A stretch of 64,000 bases of DNA. It comes from Woeseia sp. GTDB lineage: Bacteria > Pseudomonadota > Gammaproteobacteria > Steroidobacterales > Woeseiaceae. The stretch's first letter is position 1. Every line of letters starts with the position of its first letter. The stretch lies in assembly GCA_021773015.1 (NCBI GenBank), contig JAJFKW010000001.1:992001-1056000 (forward strand), in the 5' to 3' direction. A model generated the notes under the pieces. That model had not been told where the DNA came from, did not search any database, and was given only the letters and a program-made list of their open reading frames with translations. Position numbers and translations under genes: made by a program. Below, piece by piece: positions 63,431 to 64,000 of this stretch.

Positions 63431-64000
63431 ATGAGTAAGCAAAAATCAGCCGAAAGTACTCTGGCATTCTGGCAGCAAACCGCCGAACAAACGTTGTCGA
63501 ATGCTGCTACGCAACTATTTATCGACGGCGATTATGTCGACTCAGTCGATGGCGGCCGCTTCGACAGCGCGAACCCGGCCAATCGCGAGACCATTGCCGC
63601 AATGTCCGCCGCCAACGAAAAAGATGTCGACCGTGCAGTAGCAGCGGCGAAAGCGGCATTCCGCTCCGGGGCATGGTCCAATATGGCGCCGCGAGATCGC
63701 ATGCAGATTTTGTATCGTTTCGCTTCGTTAATTGAAGAAAACACACACCAACTGGCTGTGCTCGATACGCTGGATATGGGGAAACCTATATCAGATATGC
63801 TTAATGTTGACATTCCGGCGTGCGTTGAAACCATACAGTTCATGGCGGAATACATCGACAAGATGGAAGGCTCCGTCACTAATACCAGCGCAGACGTAAT
63901 GCATTACGTTCTCAGAGAACCTATTGGTGTCGTCGGTGCCATATCTCCATGGAATTACCCACTGCTCATGGCGGTTTGGAAAATCGCGCCGGCACTCGCA
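63431..64000 (+). CDS. Aldehyde dehydrogenase, PuuC-like, truncated by the window edge
   Basis: The first 190 residues of an NAD(P)-dependent aldehyde dehydrogenase. The N terminus includes LAFWQQTAEQTL, LFIDGDYVDSVDGG and LDTLDMGKPISDM, and it runs into REPIGVVGAISPWNYPLLM, the cofactor-binding region. The opening resembles PuuC (gamma-glutamyl-gamma-aminobutyraldehyde dehydrogenase) of E. coli rather than betaine aldehyde dehydrogenase. The catalytic cysteine lies outside the window. It is the last visible gene of the operon; a role in the polyamine pathway at 40962-45518 or in the operon's own pathway is equally possible. Confidence 0.85.
   Translation, partial: MSKQKSAESTLAFWQQTAEQTLSNAATQLFIDGDYVDSVDGGRFDSANPANRETIAAMSAANEKDVDRAVAAAKAAFRSGAWSNMAPRDRMQILYRFASLIEENTHQLAVLDTLDMGKPISDMLNVDIPACVETIQFMAEYIDKMEGSVTNTSADVMHYVLREPIGVVGAISPWNYPLLMAVWKIAPALA

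Noticed and set aside
1-64000. tRNA genes, CRISPR arrays, insertion sequences and prophage genes
   Set aside because: I saw no cloverleaf-like segments, regularly spaced repeats, transposases or phage proteins when reading the window; a tRNAscan or repeat search would confirm.

Overview
The window looks like chromosomal DNA of an aerobic, heterotrophic, probably marine gammaproteobacterium. This rests on the mix of GlnS, ZapE, a 1617-residue NAD-glutamate dehydrogenase, a Zur-type Fur protein, a YhhQ-type transporter, MoaA-MoaE and Pseudomonas-like Bkd, Puu and Spu catabolic genes. A Woeseia-like lineage is a guess only. I found no rRNA, tRNA, insertion sequence, prophage or CRISPR array. Coding density is high and genes lie in short operons on both strands.

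Layout. 1-880 is the N-terminal part of ETF-ubiquinone oxidoreductase, which runs off the left edge. 1058-12247 (+) holds ZapE, a MarR regulator, a first 2-oxoacid dehydrogenase set (E1a, E1b, E2), the large glutamate dehydrogenase, phosphoglycerate mutase and a gamma-carbonic-anhydrase-like protein. 12268-15774 (-) holds TesB, a degenerate SDR and an acyl-CoA ligase. 15923-19647 holds a nitrilase, a haem-c lipoprotein, a cysteine synthase-glutaredoxin fusion and a MaoC-like protein. 19989-23415 is molybdenum cofactor synthesis (mocA against moaA-moaC-mobA-moaD-moaE). 23702-27716 has a pair of acyl-CoA dehydrogenases, a queuosine precursor transporter and a SAM hydrolase. 27713-32031 has glnS, a zur-like gene and thrS. 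32321-35239 encodes an unusual 972-residue protein joining two receiver-like domains, a membrane segment, helical repeats and a TonB C-terminal domain.

36083-45518 is a polyamine and beta-alanine region: MTHFR-family protein, MmsA, beta-alanine transaminase, PuuR, agmatinase, SpuC-type transaminase, glutamylpolyamine synthetase and PuuD. A perfect 20-bp palindrome overlaps a good promoter between the transaminase and puuR. 48254-53464 is branched-chain amino acid catabolism: an Lrp-type regulator diverges from leucine dehydrogenase and a complete BKD E1a-E1b-E2 set, with two phased dyads between. 53521-64000 has an acyl-CoA dehydrogenase and a BetI-like regulator diverging from a six-gene operon: class III aminotransferase, two paralogous FAD oxidoreductases, a GcvT-like protein, an ADP-forming acyl-CoA ligase and a PuuC-like aldehyde dehydrogenase cut by the right edge.

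Taken together the genes describe a cell that burns amino acids, polyamines, branched-chain acids and probably methylated amines. Electrons from acyl-CoA dehydrogenases would pass through ETF-QO, and nitrogen would be handled by glutamate dehydrogenase and transaminases. The best candidates for undescribed biology are the receiver-TonB fusion (32321-35239) and the six-gene operon at 55548-64000.
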